Numbered from the stretch's first letter, positions 1-9,173 are shown. The stretch is 64,000 bases of DNA from Erwinia aphidicola (GCF_024169515.1 NZ_JAMKCQ010000001.1:4154001-4218000), one strand, 5' to 3'. The notes: generated by a model not told the origin, from the letters alone. Made by a program: numbers and translations.

Positions 1-15
1 GGGCATGCCCGACCC
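1..15. repeat. REP-type hairpin, cut by the window edge
   Basis: The first bases (GGGCATGCCCGACCC) match the right part of the GTAG-type hairpin seen complete at 45312-45335. The element lies just beyond the stop codon of the first gene, the usual place for this family in the window. Confidence 0.6.
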
Positions 16-21
16 GAAGGC

Positions 22-1251
22 TTATGAATTCTCCAGCTTCTGCCGCCGCCTCAAATGCGGGAACAGCGTCATCCACACCGCGACCACCACCAGGGTGCCG
101 ACGCCACCGAGCACCGCAGCAGGCACCGCGCCCATCATTGCTGCCAGCAGGCCGGATTCAAACTCCCCGAGCTGGTTTGAGGTATTAATAAAGATACTGT
201 TGACCGCATTGGCGCGCCCGCGCATATCATCCGGGGTGTCGAGCTGCACCAGCGCCCCGCGGATCACCATGCTGACCATATCAAAACCGCCGAGCGCGGC
301 CAGCGCCAGCAGCGAGAGCCACAGCTGGCTGGAGAGCGCAAACACCAGCGTAGCAACGCCGAACCCGGCTACGGAACCAAACATAATCATGCCGACATTC
401 TTCTCCAGCTTGTTACGGCTGAGCCAGACGCCCACCAGCAGCGCGCCAACCGACGGTGCGCCGCGCAGCATCCCCAGCCCCCACGGCCCGGTATGCAGAA
501 TATCTTTGGCAAAAATTGGCAGCAGCGCAGTGGCGCCGCCCAGCAGCACGGCAAACAGGTCGAGCGAGATCACGCCCAGCACGTCGCGGCGCTCGCGGAT
601 GAACTTCACCCCGGCAAACAGCGTTTTGATATTCGCGGGCAGACGCGGCTGCGCGGCGCGGATAAAGCGGATGCGGCTGACCATAATAATCGACAGCAGG
701 TAAAACGCCGCGGCCACCGTATACACCACCTCTGGTCCGGCAACATACAGCAGCCCGCCGAGAGTCGGGCCGAGGATCACCGCGCTTTGCCCGCTCACCG
801 CCCCCGCTGCCGTGGCGCGCGCCAGCATCGCAGGCGGCACCAGCGAGGGCAGCATCGACTGCATTGCCGGGCCTTCAATCGCCTTCGCCATCGAGATAAG
901 AAACACCAGTCCCCACAGCGCGTGCTGAGTCGACCAGTGATTAAAGGTCAGCAGCACCAGCGCCAGCAGCGCGCCCCACTCCATGAGCTGCCCGCACAGC
1001 ACAATACGGCGGCGATCGTACTGGTCGGCCATATGCCCGGCCGGCAGCGCCAGCAGCACCGACGGCAGAAACTGCATCAGGCCAATCATCCCCAGCGCCA
1101 TTGCACTGTGGGTGATAGCGTAGATCTGCCAGCTGACCGCCACGGAGAACATCTGAAAACCGAAGGAAGAGAAGGTGCGCGCCAGCCAGAAAGCGACAAA
1201 GGCGCGTTGATGCAGCAGCGAACCATCCGCTGCTGGTGCAGGTGAACTCAT
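22..1251 (-). CDS. MFS transporter, EntS-like (MFS_3) exporter
   Basis: Inner-membrane transporter of the major facilitator superfamily with about 12 hydrophobic segments in 409 residues. The loop after the second helix carries the MFS motif-A-like stretch GHMADQYDRRRI. The overall character (FWLARTFSSFG start, APSVGALLVG in the second half) resembles the MFS_3 group that includes the enterobactin exporter EntS, but no siderophore genes are nearby, so the substrate is unknown. The ATG at 1251 (MSSPAP) is preferred; the longer frame would begin at a TTG at 1293 and add 14 unlikely residues. A weak GGAA lies before the ATG. The gene is complete, ending in LENS and TAA at 22-24. Confidence 0.8.
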   Translation of the reverse strand: MSSPAPAADGSLLHQRAFVAFWLARTFSSFGFQMFSVAVSWQIYAITHSAMALGMIGLMQFLPSVLLALPAGHMADQYDRRRIVLCGQLMEWGALLALVLLTFNHWSTQHALWGLVFLISMAKAIEGPAMQSMLPSLVPPAMLARATAAGAVSGQSAVILGPTLGGLLYVAGPEVVYTVAAAFYLLSIIMVSRIRFIRAAQPRLPANIKTLFAGVKFIRERRDVLGVISLDLFAVLLGGATALLPIFAKDILHTGPWGLGMLRGAPSVGALLVGVWLSRNKLEKNVGMIMFGSVAGFGVATLVFALSSQLWLSLLALAALGGFDMVSMVIRGALVQLDTPDDMRGRANAVNSIFINTSNQLGEFESGLLAAMMGAVPAAVLGGVGTLVVVAVWMTLFPHLRRRQKLENS

Positions 1252-1362
1252 AGCGATTCCGAATCTTATTGTCAGGTTTTGTAATGTTGACAATAAAATA
1301 GCCCAATCAGCACGGTGCGGCGATGAGAATAATCACCAGCGCACTCGCCCTGACTGCACGCT

Positions 1363-2679
1363 TTACTGCGCGGCGGTGACGCGCCAGACGGTGTCTCCGG
1401 CATCGTCGGCGATCAGCAGTGCCCCCTGCTGGTCCATCGCCAGCCCAACCGGCAGGCCGTGCACCTGCTTATGATCGTCGCTGAGGAACCCGGTCACCAC
1501 CGGCTGCGGCAGGCCAACCGGCTTGCCGTTCTCAAAGGCGACGTACGCCACGCGATAGCCGTTGAGCGGGTCGCGGTCCCAGCTTCCGTGTTCGCTGATA
1601 AACGCCCCGCCGTGATACTGCGCAGGCAGACTGTTGCCGGTGTAGAACCACAGGCCAAGCGGCGCGACGTGCGAGCTGAGCGCATAATCCGGCTTCACGG
1701 CTTTCGCTACCAGATCCGGGCGCGGCGGCTGTGCACGCTTATCAACATGCTGACCAAAATAGCTGTATGGCCAGCCGTAGAACGCCCCTTCATTCACCGA
1801 GGTCAGATAATCTGGCACCAGGTCTGCGCCAATTTCATCGCGCTCGTTGACCACCGCCCACAATTTTCCGGTTTGTGGCTCCCACTGTAATCCGGTCGGA
1901 TTGCGTAGCCCGCTGGCATAAATACGGCTGGCGCCGCTGGCCGCATCCACTTCCAGCACTGCCGCCCGCCGATACTCGGCCCCGATGCCGTTTTCGGTGA
2001 TATTACTGTTAGAACCCACGCCGACATAAAGCTTGCTGCCGTCCGGGCTGGCGAGCAGCGATTTGGTCCAGTGGTGATTGATCGGGCCGCCCGGTAGCTC
2101 GGTCAGCTCGGTTCCCGGCGCCTCAATGCGCGTTTGTCCGCTCTGGTACGGATACTTCATCAGGCTGTCGGCGTTCGCCACATACAGCGTATTACCGACC
2201 AGCTGCACGCCAAACGGCGAGTGCAGCCCCTCAAGGAAAACATGCTTCTCCCAGGTTTTACCGTCGCCGCTGCTGTTACGCAGCAGGGTAATACGGTTGC
2301 CACCTGCTCCCCCCTTACCGGAAGACTGCTGCACAATGCCCATAATCAGCTGCTTCGGTCGGCTGGTGGGTTTCGCCGGGCCGTTAGCCTCCACCACCAG
2401 AATATCGTTATTCGGCAGCACGTACAGCTGGCGCGGATGCTGCAGACCGCTGGCAATTTTGGCAATTTGCAGCCCCTGTGCCACCTGCGGCTTCTCATCG
2501 CCCTTCCAGCCGACGCCCTGCGGCACGCGCATCGGCGGCATCAGGAAGTTCTGCGCCTCCGGCAGCACCGGATCGGCGCCCACCTGCTGATTCGGGTCCA
2601 TTGTTGAAGCGCCATCGCATCCGGCGAGCATCAGCGCTGCCGACAGCGCCAGCAGAGGGAAAACGTGTTGATTTTTCAT
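1363..2679 (-). CDS. PQQ-dependent sugar dehydrogenase-like lipoprotein
   Basis: Predicted soluble-quinoprotein-type beta-propeller dehydrogenase of the glucose/sorbosone dehydrogenase family (438 residues), probably a periplasmic lipoprotein. The N-terminus has a lipoprotein signal with lipobox LAGC (Cys 21). Family-like stretches include GLRNPTGLQWEP and NEGAFYGWPYSYFGQH. The start at 2679 is set by a strong AGGAG six bases upstream; a longer frame from 2733 would run into the gene before it. It follows the DUF2231 gene by 10 bp in the same direction, so the two are probably co-transcribed, and DUF2231 membrane proteins often partner such dehydrogenases. The actual substrate and PQQ binding cannot be read from the sequence. 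Confidence 0.82.
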   Translation of the reverse strand: MKNQHVFPLLALSAALMLAGCDGASTMDPNQQVGADPVLPEAQNFLMPPMRVPQGVGWKGDEKPQVAQGLQIAKIASGLQHPRQLYVLPNNDILVVEANGPAKPTSRPKQLIMGIVQQSSGKGGAGGNRITLLRNSSGDGKTWEKHVFLEGLHSPFGVQLVGNTLYVANADSLMKYPYQSGQTRIEAPGTELTELPGGPINHHWTKSLLASPDGSKLYVGVGSNSNITENGIGAEYRRAAVLEVDAASGASRIYASGLRNPTGLQWEPQTGKLWAVVNERDEIGADLVPDYLTSVNEGAFYGWPYSYFGQHVDKRAQPPRPDLVAKAVKPDYALSSHVAPLGLWFYTGNSLPAQYHGGAFISEHGSWDRDPLNGYRVAYVAFENGKPVGLPQPVVTGFLSDDHKQVHGLPVGLAMDQQGALLIADDAGDTVWRVTAAQ

Positions 2680-2689
2680 CTTTTTCTCC

Positions 2690-3118
2690 TCAGTGTCGCG
2701 CGCGCAGGCGCAGAGCAAGCTGAACATTGCCAATCAGCAGCAGCAGGACGGTCAGGGTCGAGAGGATCGCCCCAAGCGGCACCACCGCGTAGCCGTCACG
2801 GCTGTGAATAAAGGCATTGAAGATCGCCAGCACCACCGCCAGCAGGTTAAGCCAGAAGTCCGTGCGGTAAGCCCCCGCACGCAGCGGTGCCCGCCCGACC
2901 CAGACTTGAAATAAATTAATCAGTCGCGGAACCACGGCAATCAGCAGGCCAAAGACGATCAGCCAGCTGGCGCCCTGGGTCCAGAACTGTTCAAAGCTGT
3001 AAACGTAGATGATGTCGAAGATCCAGGCCGCAACGAAACAGCCGAGTGGAATGGGATTCAGCAGCTGATACAGCGCCAGTGCCAGCGTTGACTGCCGTAA
3101 GGTGCCAGTTTCGGACAT
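2690..3118 (-). CDS. DUF2231 four-helix membrane protein
   Basis: A 142-residue integral membrane protein with four hydrophobic segments (around residues 20-40, 50-70, 88-105 and 115-135). It matches the DUF2231 family as I recognise it. It lies directly upstream of the sugar dehydrogenase gene with a 10-bp gap and probably forms an operon with it. Members of this family are often found with quinoproteins or cytochromes and are thought to be membrane electron-transfer or anchoring partners; that role is an inference here. No haem-ligand pattern is obvious. Confidence 0.75.
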   Translation of the reverse strand: MSETGTLRQSTLALALYQLLNPIPLGCFVAAWIFDIIYVYSFEQFWTQGASWLIVFGLLIAVVPRLINLFQVWVGRAPLRAGAYRTDFWLNLLAVVLAIFNAFIHSRDGYAVVPLGAILSTLTVLLLLIGNVQLALRLRARH

Positions 3119-3141
3119 AACAAACCCTCCAGAGAAATAAG

Positions 3142-3169
3142 GCGGGCGGCAAAACCATCCGCCGCCCGC
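3142..3169 (-). terminator. hairpin after the CitMHS gene
   Basis: Perfect 9-bp arms GCGGGCGGC and GCCGCCCGC enclose a 10-base loop. On the minus strand the stem is followed by TTATTT, a weak U-tract. It lies between the stop of the citrate transporter gene and the start of the DUF2231 gene, fitting termination of the former. Confidence 0.55.
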
Positions 3170-3221
3170 GACACTGCAAAGTTTAGTTAGTGTTATGAAT
3201 ATTTGTAACTTTTGTTAAAGA

Positions 3222-4541
3222 TCACCCCGCCTGATGGAAGAACGGGAACGCACCGGTGATCAGTCCGCCGACCATCAGCATCAGGCTGACCAGGATCCCC
3301 CACTTAATCGCAAAGCGCTGGTGGTCACCAATATCCACCTTCGCCAGCCCTACCAGCAGGTAGACTGATGGCACCAGCGGGCTGAGCAGATGGAACGGCT
3401 GGCCGACAATCGATGCGCGTGCAATTTCCTCAGCGGAGATGCCATAGCTGGCTGCCGTCTGGGCGATCACCGGCAGGATGCCGAAATAGAAAGCATCGTT
3501 CGACATAAAGAAGGTAAACGGCAGGCTGACCAGCGCGGTAAACACCGCCAGATAAGGGCCGAAGCTGTGTGGGATCACCGCCAGCAGGCTCTTCGCCATC
3601 GCATCGACCATTCCGGTGCCGGAGAGGATGCCGGTAAATATCCCGGCGGCGAAAATCAGCGAGGTTACCGCCAGCACGTTACCCGCATGGGCGCTGATGC
3701 GCGCTTTCTGCTGCTCCAGCGTCGGGTAGTTGAGCATCACCGCCACGGCGAAGGCCAGCATAAACAGGATCTGAATCGGCAGCAGGCCCACCACCAGCAG
3801 TACCAGCAGCACCGTGGTCAGGATCAGGTTGGGCCAGAACATTTTCGGGCGGCGGTTGGCGGCGCACTCTTCGGCATCCCCCAGCCCCAGCTCAATATTT
3901 TCCAGATGATGGTCGCTGATTTTCATTACCCCGAGGCGTTTACGCTCCTGCAGGCCAAACAGCACCGCCATGCCGACCAGCGTCACGCAGGCGATAAACA
4001 TCGCAGGCAGCATCGGGATGAAGATGTCCAGCGCATCAATGCGTAGCGCCGCCGCGGCACGGGCGGTAGGGCCGCCCCACGGCGAGAGGTTCATAATACC
4101 GCTGGCGAGGTTGACCAGGCAGGTCATCGCCAGCACGTTCATTCCCAGCTTGCGGTACAGCGGTAAAAACGCCGCGATGGCGATCATATAGGTTGTCGAG
4201 CTGTCGCCGTCCAGTGAGACCAGCAGCGTCAGGATAGCCGTGCCGACCAGCACCTTCAGCGGATCCCCGCGCACCAGCCTGAGAATAAAGCGCACCAGCG
4301 GGTCGAACAGCCCGGCATCAATCATCAGGCCAAAGTAGAGAATGGAAAAGGTCAGCATCACGCCGGTGGGTGCCAGCGTCTTCACCCCATCGAGCATCAT
4401 GGCGCCCAGGCCATGGTAAAAACCGCCTGCCAGCGCAAACAGGGTCGGGATCAGGATCAGTGCAATCAGTGCCGACATGCGCTTGGTCATGATCAGGTAC
4501 ATGAAACAGACAACCATCGAAAAACCCAATATGGTCAGCAA
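3222..4541 (-). CDS. CitMHS-family citrate/metal transporter
   Basis: Inner-membrane secondary transporter of 439 residues with about 12 hydrophobic segments, related to the CitMHS family that moves citrate (in Bacillus as a divalent metal-citrate complex) by proton symport. Family-like stretches are TLLVSLDGDSSTTYMIAIAA (about residues 105-125), LSPWGGPTARAA and FFMSNDAFYFGILPV. The gene is single, with a hairpin after it and a long leader region before it (4542-4877). No citrate lyase or two-component genes are adjacent. The exact substrate (citrate, isocitrate, metal complex) is inferred from family only. Confidence 0.8.
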   Translation of the reverse strand: MLTILGFSMVVCFMYLIMTKRMSALIALILIPTLFALAGGFYHGLGAMMLDGVKTLAPTGVMLTFSILYFGLMIDAGLFDPLVRFILRLVRGDPLKVLVGTAILTLLVSLDGDSSTTYMIAIAAFLPLYRKLGMNVLAMTCLVNLASGIMNLSPWGGPTARAAAALRIDALDIFIPMLPAMFIACVTLVGMAVLFGLQERKRLGVMKISDHHLENIELGLGDAEECAANRRPKMFWPNLILTTVLLVLLVVGLLPIQILFMLAFAVAVMLNYPTLEQQKARISAHAGNVLAVTSLIFAAGIFTGILSGTGMVDAMAKSLLAVIPHSFGPYLAVFTALVSLPFTFFMSNDAFYFGILPVIAQTAASYGISAEEIARASIVGQPFHLLSPLVPSVYLLVGLAKVDIGDHQRFAIKWGILVSLMLMVGGLITGAFPFFHQAG

Positions 4542-4877
4542 GGTAACTCCCCTCTTTAAGCGGTATGAAAGGTGATAAATTGGTCACGTAGTGATAAAAA
4601 AACTGATGAAACAATTAGCGCGCTCATGATTAACCTATTGTTTTACATGACGAGCGCTATTTCCTGATAATAATTAGTAACTAAATTTCTTCATTTTTTT
4701 AACAAAAAAGAGTGAGGGCGATCGCCTTTCCACACTGTGTAAATGGATAAGTGTGAGGGCGATCAACTGCTGCAGGGTTATCGGTAACAGGAAATGTGGA
4801 GGGGACAGTCCGGTTTAACCTGGCACTGTCAGTAAAGTTCAGGGCCGCAGCCAGCGGCCGCCGCCCTGCCCGTGCGT
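4542..4877. other. intergenic region with a direct repeat and a hairpin
   Basis: No convincing gene is seen. The stretch holds the leader of the CitMHS gene (AT-rich around 4620-4710) and two exact copies of GTGAGGGCGATC at 4712-4723 and 4753-4764, 41 bp apart. An imperfect stem with arms GACAGT (4804-4809) and ACTGTC (4825-4830) may end the chemoreceptor transcript that arrives from the other side. The direct repeat could be a regulator site for the transporter; no known regulator could be matched. Confidence 0.4.
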
Positions 4878-6836
4878 TTACCGGCTTTGCACCAGCTTTT
4901 GCAATACTTTGAGCTGTGCAACCGCTTCCTGCATTGCATCAATCCCGGAAGTCATTTCGTTAAGCTTATCGAGGTTATCACTAATGCTCTTACGTTCGCT
5001 GGCCGTCTGGCTGCTCATTGCCGCGATGGCGTTGGCGGCATCGATGCTCTGCTCGGCCATCTGTTTCGCACGCTCGACGGTAGTCTCCGCCACTTTACGG
5101 ATATGCAGAATGGTACTCACCGAGTCGGTAATGCTGCGCGAGGTGGCATCCGCCTGCTCTTTCGAGGAGTGCGCCAGGCGGCGCACTTCGCTGGCGACCA
5201 CGGCAAAACCTCGCCCTGCCTCCCCGGCGCGTGCTGCTTCCACCGCGGCATTCAGCGCCAGAATATTGGTTTGAAACGCAATATTACTGATGCCGCTATT
5301 GATAGTGGTAATCCCGGCGGAGAGGGTTTCCAGCTGATCAAGGCCGCTGCTGAGCTGATGCTGCGCCTGCTGGCTGTGCAGCGCGGCATCGCTGATCGAA
5401 CGGATATTGCTTTCTGCCGCGCTCAGCGCTTCGCTCTGGCTGCGCGTGGCGTTTTCCAGCGCCGGCAGCGATTTCATCAGCGGGTCGAGCTGCTGCTGAT
5501 AGTCCACCACCTGATTCACAATTTTGCTTTGCAGCGCGTTCAGCGCCTCCCAGCGGCGCAGGGCGCGCTGCGCATAGTGGCTGGCATAACCGGCATACTG
5601 TACCGGGAAGTTGCGCATCGCATCCAATGGACGATGGAAGAATGCCAGCGCCGACAGCGTCTGATTGATCGGCACACCAAGGATTTCGCCAAAGCTGGAA
5701 AAGCCCGCCGCCGGGATGCCGGTGAAGAAGTGGGACTGCGGCAGGCGCGCCAGGTTACCGGCCCGGCGCAGTACGCAGTCATTCAGCAGCAGCGCCGCTG
5801 GCTCGCCATACTGCGCGGTAAACTTCTGCCAGTCTTCGCGCGTGGCCGCAGCAAAGTCGGTCTCCTGCAGCAAATGCAGGCGATCGCCAAACTCCAGATC
5901 GCAGAAGAACTGAATGCGGTCCGGCAAAATTTTGGCGATGGAACGAATGAAGAACTCCTCTTCGACTTTTACCGCAAAGGTCAGCCCCTGCAGGCTTTGT
6001 TGCAGGTTAGCCGGCGTGCAATTTAACTGCGCGCACAGCGCATCGATAACGTTGTGCTGGCGCCCCTGGGCATCAAACAGCGAGGTGACGGTGCGTGCCA
6101 CCGGGTCCGCTTCCGCGACCAGCCAGCTGTGCGCTGTCGGGACAAAGTTCTGGCTTTTAAACGGCGCAAAGGATTTACCGGCGGCCATCTGGCAGAAGAC
6201 GATCACCGCCTTGCCCTGCAAAATACGCCCGCCGTTGGCGATCCAGGTGCCGTCAAAATCCAGCGTGCCGCCTGCGGACCCGCCAATCGCCAGACACGGG
6301 AAGCGACCGGAGGCATACCACGCCTGCATCAGGAATCCTTCGGATGCTGACAGGCCATCACAGAAGATCAGCGCAAAGGTCCGTTCTGCCGAGAGTGGCA
6401 TTTTTAGCGCCAGATGCTCAAGCTCGCGCTGAATAGCGCTGACACGCTGCGAGGCATCCGAAGTATCCTGTACGTGCAGATCAACCTCATGCACTTCGTG
6501 TGCGGCAATCAGACTCTCCGGCAGCCAAAGCCAGCTTCCCTGCTGCCCGTCACCGTCACAGTAGGTGCTCTGCCCCCGCCCGCTGCACAGTGCGCCATTG
6601 GAGGAGAGCGTCAGCACGCTGCGCCGCGCCGCGTTCAGCTTCTGCCACGGCGGACTGACACGGCTGAAATCGGCATGCGGCGGCACAAAACTTAGCAGCA
6701 GACCGGCGCTGTTGCGGCTCAGCCCTAGCTCGTTCATGCCTGCAGGAGGGTGGCTGGCGTTGAAAACACCGGCACGAGGTACGCTGCCGCGCGTTTTCAG
6801 CCGCGCGGCAGTGTTCCAGAAAGAAGTGTGACTCAT
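4878..6836 (-). CDS. soluble FIST-domain methyl-accepting chemotaxis protein
   Basis: A 652-residue chemoreceptor without membrane segments or signal peptide, so it should act in the cytoplasm. The first ~390 residues match FIST_N plus FIST_C sensory domains, a family proposed to bind small ligands such as amino acids. The C-terminal ~210 residues form the MCP signalling hairpin, with the highly conserved tip ([21 protein letters not shown], then [15 protein letters not shown]) at about residues 515-557. The C-terminus ends soon after the returning helix (VLQKLVQSR), with no CheR/CheB-docking pentapeptide. A sigma-28-type promoter upstream (6951-6977) supports membership of the motility regulon. 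The ligand is unknown. Confidence 0.9.
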   Translation of the reverse strand: MSHTSFWNTAARLKTRGSVPRAGVFNASHPPAGMNELGLSRNSAGLLLSFVPPHADFSRVSPPWQKLNAARRSVLTLSSNGALCSGRGQSTYCDGDGQQGSWLWLPESLIAAHEVHEVDLHVQDTSDASQRVSAIQRELEHLALKMPLSAERTFALIFCDGLSASEGFLMQAWYASGRFPCLAIGGSAGGTLDFDGTWIANGGRILQGKAVIVFCQMAAGKSFAPFKSQNFVPTAHSWLVAEADPVARTVTSLFDAQGRQHNVIDALCAQLNCTPANLQQSLQGLTFAVKVEEEFFIRSIAKILPDRIQFFCDLEFGDRLHLLQETDFAAATREDWQKFTAQYGEPAALLLNDCVLRRAGNLARLPQSHFFTGIPAAGFSSFGEILGVPINQTLSALAFFHRPLDAMRNFPVQYAGYASHYAQRALRRWEALNALQSKIVNQVVDYQQQLDPLMKSLPALENATRSQSEALSAAESNIRSISDAALHSQQAQHQLSSGLDQLETLSAGITTINSGISNIAFQTNILALNAAVEAARAGEAGRGFAVVASEVRRLAHSSKEQADATSRSITDSVSTILHIRKVAETTVERAKQMAEQSIDAANAIAAMSSQTASERKSISDNLDKLNEMTSGIDAMQEAVAQLKVLQKLVQSR

Positions 6837-6950
6837 TTATTGCCTACTTATTGACTAAGCGCCCGGTGCCGTCTGGGTTGAAATCTGGCACCTGCTGGTG
6901 AAAAAAATAAGAGATGCGCTTCCGTGTGTCGTTAGGTTTTACGCTGGGGG

Positions 6951-6977
6951 TTATCGGCAACGAGGGGGGAAGTATTA
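6951..6977 (-). promoter_or_regulatory. sigma-28 (FliA) promoter for the FIST chemoreceptor
   Basis: Read on the minus strand, TAATACTT (6970-6977) is followed by exactly 11 bases and then GCCGATAA (6951-6958). The flagellar consensus is TAAAGTTT-N11-GCCGATAA, so the -10 is perfect and the -35 matches 5 of 8. It lies about 115 bp before the chemoreceptor start codon. Confidence 0.7.
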
Positions 6978-7013
6978 GGAGCAATGCGTGCGGTGCGCCA
7001 ACAGAGAGTTAAC

Positions 7014-7033
7014 GGGCGAGGCAAACCTCGCCC
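7014..7033. terminator. GC-rich hairpin after the enolase gene
   Basis: Perfect 8-bp arms GGGCGAGG and CCTCGCCC with a CAAA loop. It lies downstream of the mannonate-dehydratase-type gene (minus strand, stop at 7097). No clear U-tract follows, so it may be a REP-related hairpin that protects or ends the transcript. Confidence 0.4.
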
Positions 7034-7063
7034 GCGCGGCGATCGGGCCATTTTCCTGGTTCG

Positions 7064-7081
7064 GGTCAGGCCTGCCTGACC
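7064..7081. repeat. REP-type hairpin
   Basis: Arms GGTCAGGC and GCCTGACC with a 2-base loop, the same core as the GTAG-type hairpins at 13993 and 34060. It lies 15 bp beyond the end of the enolase-family gene. Confidence 0.6.
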
Positions 7082-7096
7082 GGGGGCCACCAGTGA

Positions 7097-8350
7097 TTAT
7101 GGTCGTGCCGCGCTGCCGTCCGGCAGGCGGGCGTTGGTCCAGTCCGGCAGACCCCCGCTCACCGGGAAGCGTTTCGCTTTCTCCTCATCAATATCCACCC
7201 CCAGTCCCGGACGGTCACTGAGGTAAGCATAGCCGCGGTCGATTTCCGGGCAGCCTGGGAACACCTCCATCAGCGCCTCATTGACCGGGGTATACTCCTG
7301 AATGCCAAAGTTGGTCACGCTGAGATCCAGATGCATATTGGCGGCGACGCCGACAGGGGAAATATCCCCCGGGCCGTGCCACGCGGTTCGCACGCCGTGG
7401 ATCTCGGCATAGGTCGCCAGCTTCTTCGCGGGGGTAATCCCACCGATGGTGCTGACGTGGCAGCGGATAAAATCGATCAGCTGCTGCTGGATCAGCGGCT
7501 TCCATTCGTTGACGTGGGTAAACAGCTCCCCCATCGAGATCGGGGTGCTGCTCTGGGCGCGGATCATTTTCAGCCAGTCGAGGTTCTCTGGCGCAACCGG
7601 ATCTTCAAGGAAGAACAGCTGGTATGGCTCAAGGTTTTTCGCCAGCTGTACCGCCGCAACCGGTGCGATGCGCTCATGAACGTCGTGAATAAACTCAACG
7701 CCAAAGCCTAATTTGTCGCGCAGGTGGTCAAACAGGCGCGGTACCGCACGGGCATAAGCATCCGGGTCAAAATAGATCCCTGCCGTCTGGCTGCGCGGCG
7801 AAATTTTCGCTTTGATGTTGCGGGCTTTCGCCAGCTTGCCGGCAATCAGGCGCAGATCTTCGGTGCCGGCGCCGCCGTACATCCCCATCTGACAGCGCAC
7901 ATACTGATAGCCCTCTTCCATGCGCGCGCGGATGTTGTCCTCCACTTCTACTTCATCGGCACCGTCGCAGTGGCGATAGAGCGGAATACCGTCGCGGCAT
8001 TTGCCGCCCAGCAGCTGATAGACCGGCAGTCCGGCAACCTTGCCCTTAATATCCCACAGCGCCATATCAATGCCGGACAGCGCGTTGTTCATGATCGGGC
8101 CGCTGCGCCAGTAGCCGCTGACCGCCGCCGACTGCCAGATATCCTCTATGCGCAGCGGATCTTTCCCCAGCAAAAATGGACGCATGTAATTTTCAATCGC
8201 GGCTTCCACGGCGAAAATGCGCTGGGTAAAAGTGGCGCAGCCCAAACCGTACAGCCCCGGCTGATTGGTTTCGACTTTAACAACCACCAGATCGATGCCG
8301 CCGGGTGCCGTCAGCAGGGTTCTGACATTCGTTATTTTCAACGTTTCCAT
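7097..8350 (-). CDS. mannonate dehydratase (ManD/RspA)-subgroup enolase
   Basis: Enolase-superfamily sugar-acid dehydratase of 417 residues. The metal ligands D223, E249 and E275, the DxH pair D223/H225 and the conserved H325 in WHGPGDISPV all fit the D-mannonate dehydratase subgroup, which includes E. coli RspA. Many members of this subgroup have low dehydratase activity and are found beside L-gulonate or L-idonate genes. That matches the neighbours here: a GntR regulator, IdnO- and IdnD-like dehydrogenases and ACS-type transporters. It is transcribed away from the dehydrogenase operon, with a terminator separating it from the GntR gene. The substrate (D-mannonate, D-gluconate or none) is not decided by sequence. 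Confidence 0.85.
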   Translation of the reverse strand: METLKITNVRTLLTAPGGIDLVVVKVETNQPGLYGLGCATFTQRIFAVEAAIENYMRPFLLGKDPLRIEDIWQSAAVSGYWRSGPIMNNALSGIDMALWDIKGKVAGLPVYQLLGGKCRDGIPLYRHCDGADEVEVEDNIRARMEEGYQYVRCQMGMYGGAGTEDLRLIAGKLAKARNIKAKISPRSQTAGIYFDPDAYARAVPRLFDHLRDKLGFGVEFIHDVHERIAPVAAVQLAKNLEPYQLFFLEDPVAPENLDWLKMIRAQSSTPISMGELFTHVNEWKPLIQQQLIDFIRCHVSTIGGITPAKKLATYAEIHGVRTAWHGPGDISPVGVAANMHLDLSVTNFGIQEYTPVNEALMEVFPGCPEIDRGYAYLSDRPGLGVDIDEEKAKRFPVSGGLPDWTNARLPDGSAARP

Positions 8351-8382
8351 AACTGTCTCCGTATCACCGCAATGATGTATGA

Positions 8383-8393
8383 TGTCCTACAAG
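8383..8393. promoter_or_regulatory. candidate GntR operator upstream of the enolase gene
   Basis: TGTCCTACAAG; on the minus strand this reads CTTGTAGGACA, close to the TTGTnnnACAA type of FadR-subfamily sites. The same 11 bases occur before the GntR gene at 9163-9173. The site is 33 bp before the start codon of the enolase gene. Confidence 0.55.
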
Positions 8394-8403
8394 ATAAGGT
8401 TTT

Positions 8404-8430
8404 AAAAAAAGCCTCGCACTGAGGCTTTTT
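8404..8430 (-). terminator. bidirectional intrinsic terminator between the GntR and enolase genes
   Basis: Stem GCCTC / GAGGC (8411-8415, 8421-8425) is flanked by an A-run on one side and a T-run on the other. On the minus strand it lies just after the GntR stop codon and has a seven-base T-tract, so it should end the regulator transcript before the enolase promoter. Confidence 0.75.
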
Positions 8431-8436
8431 GCGCGA

Positions 8437-9144
8437 CTACTTTTCGCCCAATTTCACTTCTTCAATCGCGCTGACGTTGTGCGCCATCGCGCTGTTCAGG
8501 GTTTCGCTGGCGGTGGCCGCATCACGGTTTTTCAGCGCCATAAACACCTTAATATGCGCCTCGACGCTTTCCAGCGTGACGCCCAGCACCCGGTTAAGCT
8601 CTTCCAGATAATGGATATAGATATTCTTCAGCGACTCCATCACGTGGATAAACACCTTGTTATGCGAGGCTTTAACAATCGCCAGGTGAAAATCGTAGTC
8701 GGCTAAGGAGTACTTTTTGTAGTCGTCTTTGCTGACCAGCATGCGGTTCAGCGCCTGCTCCAGCCGCACGATGTCTTCATCAGTGGCATTCTCCACGGCC
8801 AGGTCCATGCAGCGGAACTCTACCGTCTGGCGGAACACGCGCATATCGTCAAACTCTTCCTGTGAGAGGTGCAGTATCGGCTGGCTGTCGCTGAAAGCGC
8901 CGTAGCGCGACACTTCACGCGTAACAAAGGTGCCCTTGCCCTGATGGGTCACCACCACGCCGAGGTCGCGCAGTTTCTGCACCGCACTGCGCACGCTGAC
9001 CCGGCTAACGTTAAAGGTTGCCGTCAGTTCAGCTTCCGAAGGCAGCTTACAGCCCGGCTCCCACACGCCGTCCTGAATGTTTTGCTTCATCTGCTGATAG
9101 ATCAGATTCACCACGTTGTGCTTTTGTACGCTTTCCAGGGTCAC
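8437..9144 (-). CDS. GntR/FadR-type transcriptional regulator
   Basis: A 235-residue repressor-type regulator with an N-terminal winged helix (residues ~10-75; KLPSEAELTATFNVSRVSVRSAVQKL is the DNA-binding helix region) and a C-terminal FCD ligand domain. The FCD domain carries the usual metal or ligand histidines (DFHLAIVKASHN, AHIKVFMAL, MAHN). It sits between the divergent enolase gene and the dehydrogenase/transporter operon. Identical 11-bp motifs before its own gene and before the enolase gene suggest autoregulation and control of the whole cluster. The effector is probably a sugar acid or its dehydration product, inferred from context. Confidence 0.88.
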   Translation of the reverse strand: MTLESVQKHNVVNLIYQQMKQNIQDGVWEPGCKLPSEAELTATFNVSRVSVRSAVQKLRDLGVVVTHQGKGTFVTREVSRYGAFSDSQPILHLSQEEFDDMRVFRQTVEFRCMDLAVENATDEDIVRLEQALNRMLVSKDDYKKYSLADYDFHLAIVKASHNKVFIHVMESLKNIYIHYLEELNRVLGVTLESVEAHIKVFMALKNRDAATASETLNSAMAHNVSAIEEVKLGEK

Positions 9145-9162
9145 TGCCGTCCTCTCTTAACC

Positions 9163-9173
9163 TGTCCTACAAG
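9163..9173. promoter_or_regulatory. candidate GntR operator before the GntR gene
   Basis: Second exact copy of TGTCCTACAAG, 18 bp before the GntR start codon. A weaker version (CTTGTTAGTCAT, 9 of 12 against CTTGTAGGACAT) lies at 9351-9362, 27 bp before the divergent IdnO-like gene, so all three transcription units may share the regulator. Confidence 0.5.

Noticed and set aside
4872..6026. 384-codon plus-strand frame opposite the chemoreceptor gene
   Set aside because: Antisense shadow; the minus-strand frame carries clear FIST and MCP domains.
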